Shown here: in pieces, positions 5,919 through 6,413 of the stretch
Position numbering within the stretch: the first letter of the stretch is position 1
How the letters are laid out: each line of letters begins with the position of its first letter
From: Candidatus Bathyarchaeota archaeon
GTDB taxonomy: Archaea > Asgardarchaeota > Lokiarchaeia > Sigyniarchaeales > Sigyniarchaeaceae
Length of the DNA stretch: 6,413 nucleotides
Assembly: GCA_014729935.1 (NCBI GenBank)
Contig: WJJB01000423.1
Location: 1 to 6,413, forward strand
Direction of reading: 5' to 3'
Notes under the pieces: model-generated
Database searches by the model: none
The model's input: only the letters and a program-made list of their open reading frames with translations
Told to the model about the DNA's origin: nothing
Translations under genes and position numbers: made by a program

Positions 5919-5941
5919 TAGGGATTTCAATGCGAGTGCTA

Positions 5942-6413
5942 TCATTTAGCAAATATTCCTTTCACGAGATCATGCAAGAAACCTTTCTTGTCTCCAGAAG
6001 TTCCCGCATATCTTGCGAGCTTCATGTAATAAATGACTTGACGTGGATTTATCGTGATATCCCTTTCCTTGGCGATGTTGATAACTTCCCTTAGGACCTC
6101 GGCACCTCGTTTCCCCTCCAATCTGGTTGCGATGGTATCCAAGGGAATGTCATAATTGAAGTTAATGAGGATAAAACGCCGTTGTTGGGCAAGGTCGGGC
6201 GTGAAATGCGTGTCCCCCTGCCTTTTCGGGTTTGCTGTGCAGATAAGGAAATGCCCGGGGTATGCTTGGACCACGTGCCCCCCGAAACTATACGTGGCGA
6301 CATTTGCCGTCATCAACCCATCCAGTGCTCTCGGGGGCATCCTGCCAATTTCATCTCCCACAACTCCAATGCCTGCCATGCTCCCCAAGATCAAGGGCGT
6401 GAGATCCCAGAGG
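5942..6413 (-). CDS. MoxR/AAA_5-like AAA+ ATPase, partial (N-terminus beyond right edge)
   Basis: The C-terminal 156 complete codons of a AAA+ ATPase whose 5' part lies outside the window. Counting from the first complete codon, GIGVVGDEIGRMPPRAL (14-30) is the Walker B strand with Asp20-Glu21, followed by a MoxR-like helix. FLICTANP (55-62) is the sensor-1 strand with Asn61. LAQQRRF (74-80) is the likely arginine-finger region, where MoxR proteins have a LxDRF-type sequence. The rest is a helical lid domain. The Walker A motif would be upstream. MoxR-type ATPases act as remodelling chaperones, often beside von Willebrand factor A proteins, but here the next gene downstream is the mannosidase, 103 nt away on the same strand, so no partner is evident in the window. 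MCM-like or GvpN-like AAA+ relatives are less likely but cannot be excluded without the N-terminus. Confidence 0.85.
   Translation of the reverse strand, partial: LWDLTPLILGSMAGIGVVGDEIGRMPPRALDGLMTANVATYSFGGHVVQAYPGHFLICTANPKRQGDTHFTPDLAQQRRFILINFNYDIPLDTIATRLEGKRGAEVLREVINIAKERDITINPRQVIYYMKLARYAGTSGDKKGFLHDLVKGIFAK

Noticed and set aside
1..6413. CRISPR array, rRNA, or a defence or biosynthetic gene cluster
   Set aside because: No regularly spaced repeats, rRNA-like segments or clustered effector genes were seen on either strand.

Overview
This window looks archaeal and may come from an Asgard- or TACK-type genome, but the lineage is an inference. Supporting signs are a tRNA-Pro gene that encodes no CCA and carries an apparent intron in its D-loop, a BRE/TATA promoter placed so that pyrE has almost no leader, purine-rich or GTGATC-type ribosome binding sites with TTG/GTG/ATG start ambiguity, and an SCP2-domain protein of a kind seen in archaeal genomes. 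GC content appears intermediate. No sequence search was possible.

Layout from left to right. A calcineurin-like metallophosphoesterase (minus strand) runs off the left edge. About 350 bp without a recognisable gene follow, containing a (CTAA)4 tract. Next are a minus-strand tRNA-Pro(TGG) interrupted by about 34 nt in the D-loop, and then pyrE (orotate phosphoribosyltransferase, minus strand). A divergent intergenic region holds the pyrE TATA box and a perfect 18-bp palindrome, and leads to a plus-strand SCP2-domain gene. Behind that gene lies a decayed piece of a TnpB (IS200/IS605-type) gene: the N-terminal 44 codons, possibly followed by a scrap of the C-terminal tail that abuts the 3' end of the next gene. 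A large minus-strand GH38 alpha-mannosidase occupies 2974-5838. It is preceded, across about 100 nt with an imperfect hairpin, by the C-terminal part of a MoxR/AAA_5-like AAA+ ATPase that runs off the right edge.

The genes do not form one obvious pathway. PyrE serves pyrimidine synthesis, the tRNA serves translation, and the mannosidase serves alpha-mannoside breakdown (possibly of mannosylglycerate-type compounds or glycans). The AAA+ protein and the mannosidase are co-oriented and could be co-transcribed. I see no convincing novel multi-gene system. The most noteworthy items are the non-canonical intron in tRNA-Pro, the TnpB relic with an apparent internal deletion, the perfect palindrome between pyrE and the SCP2 gene, and the long (E. 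coli-like) PyrE.
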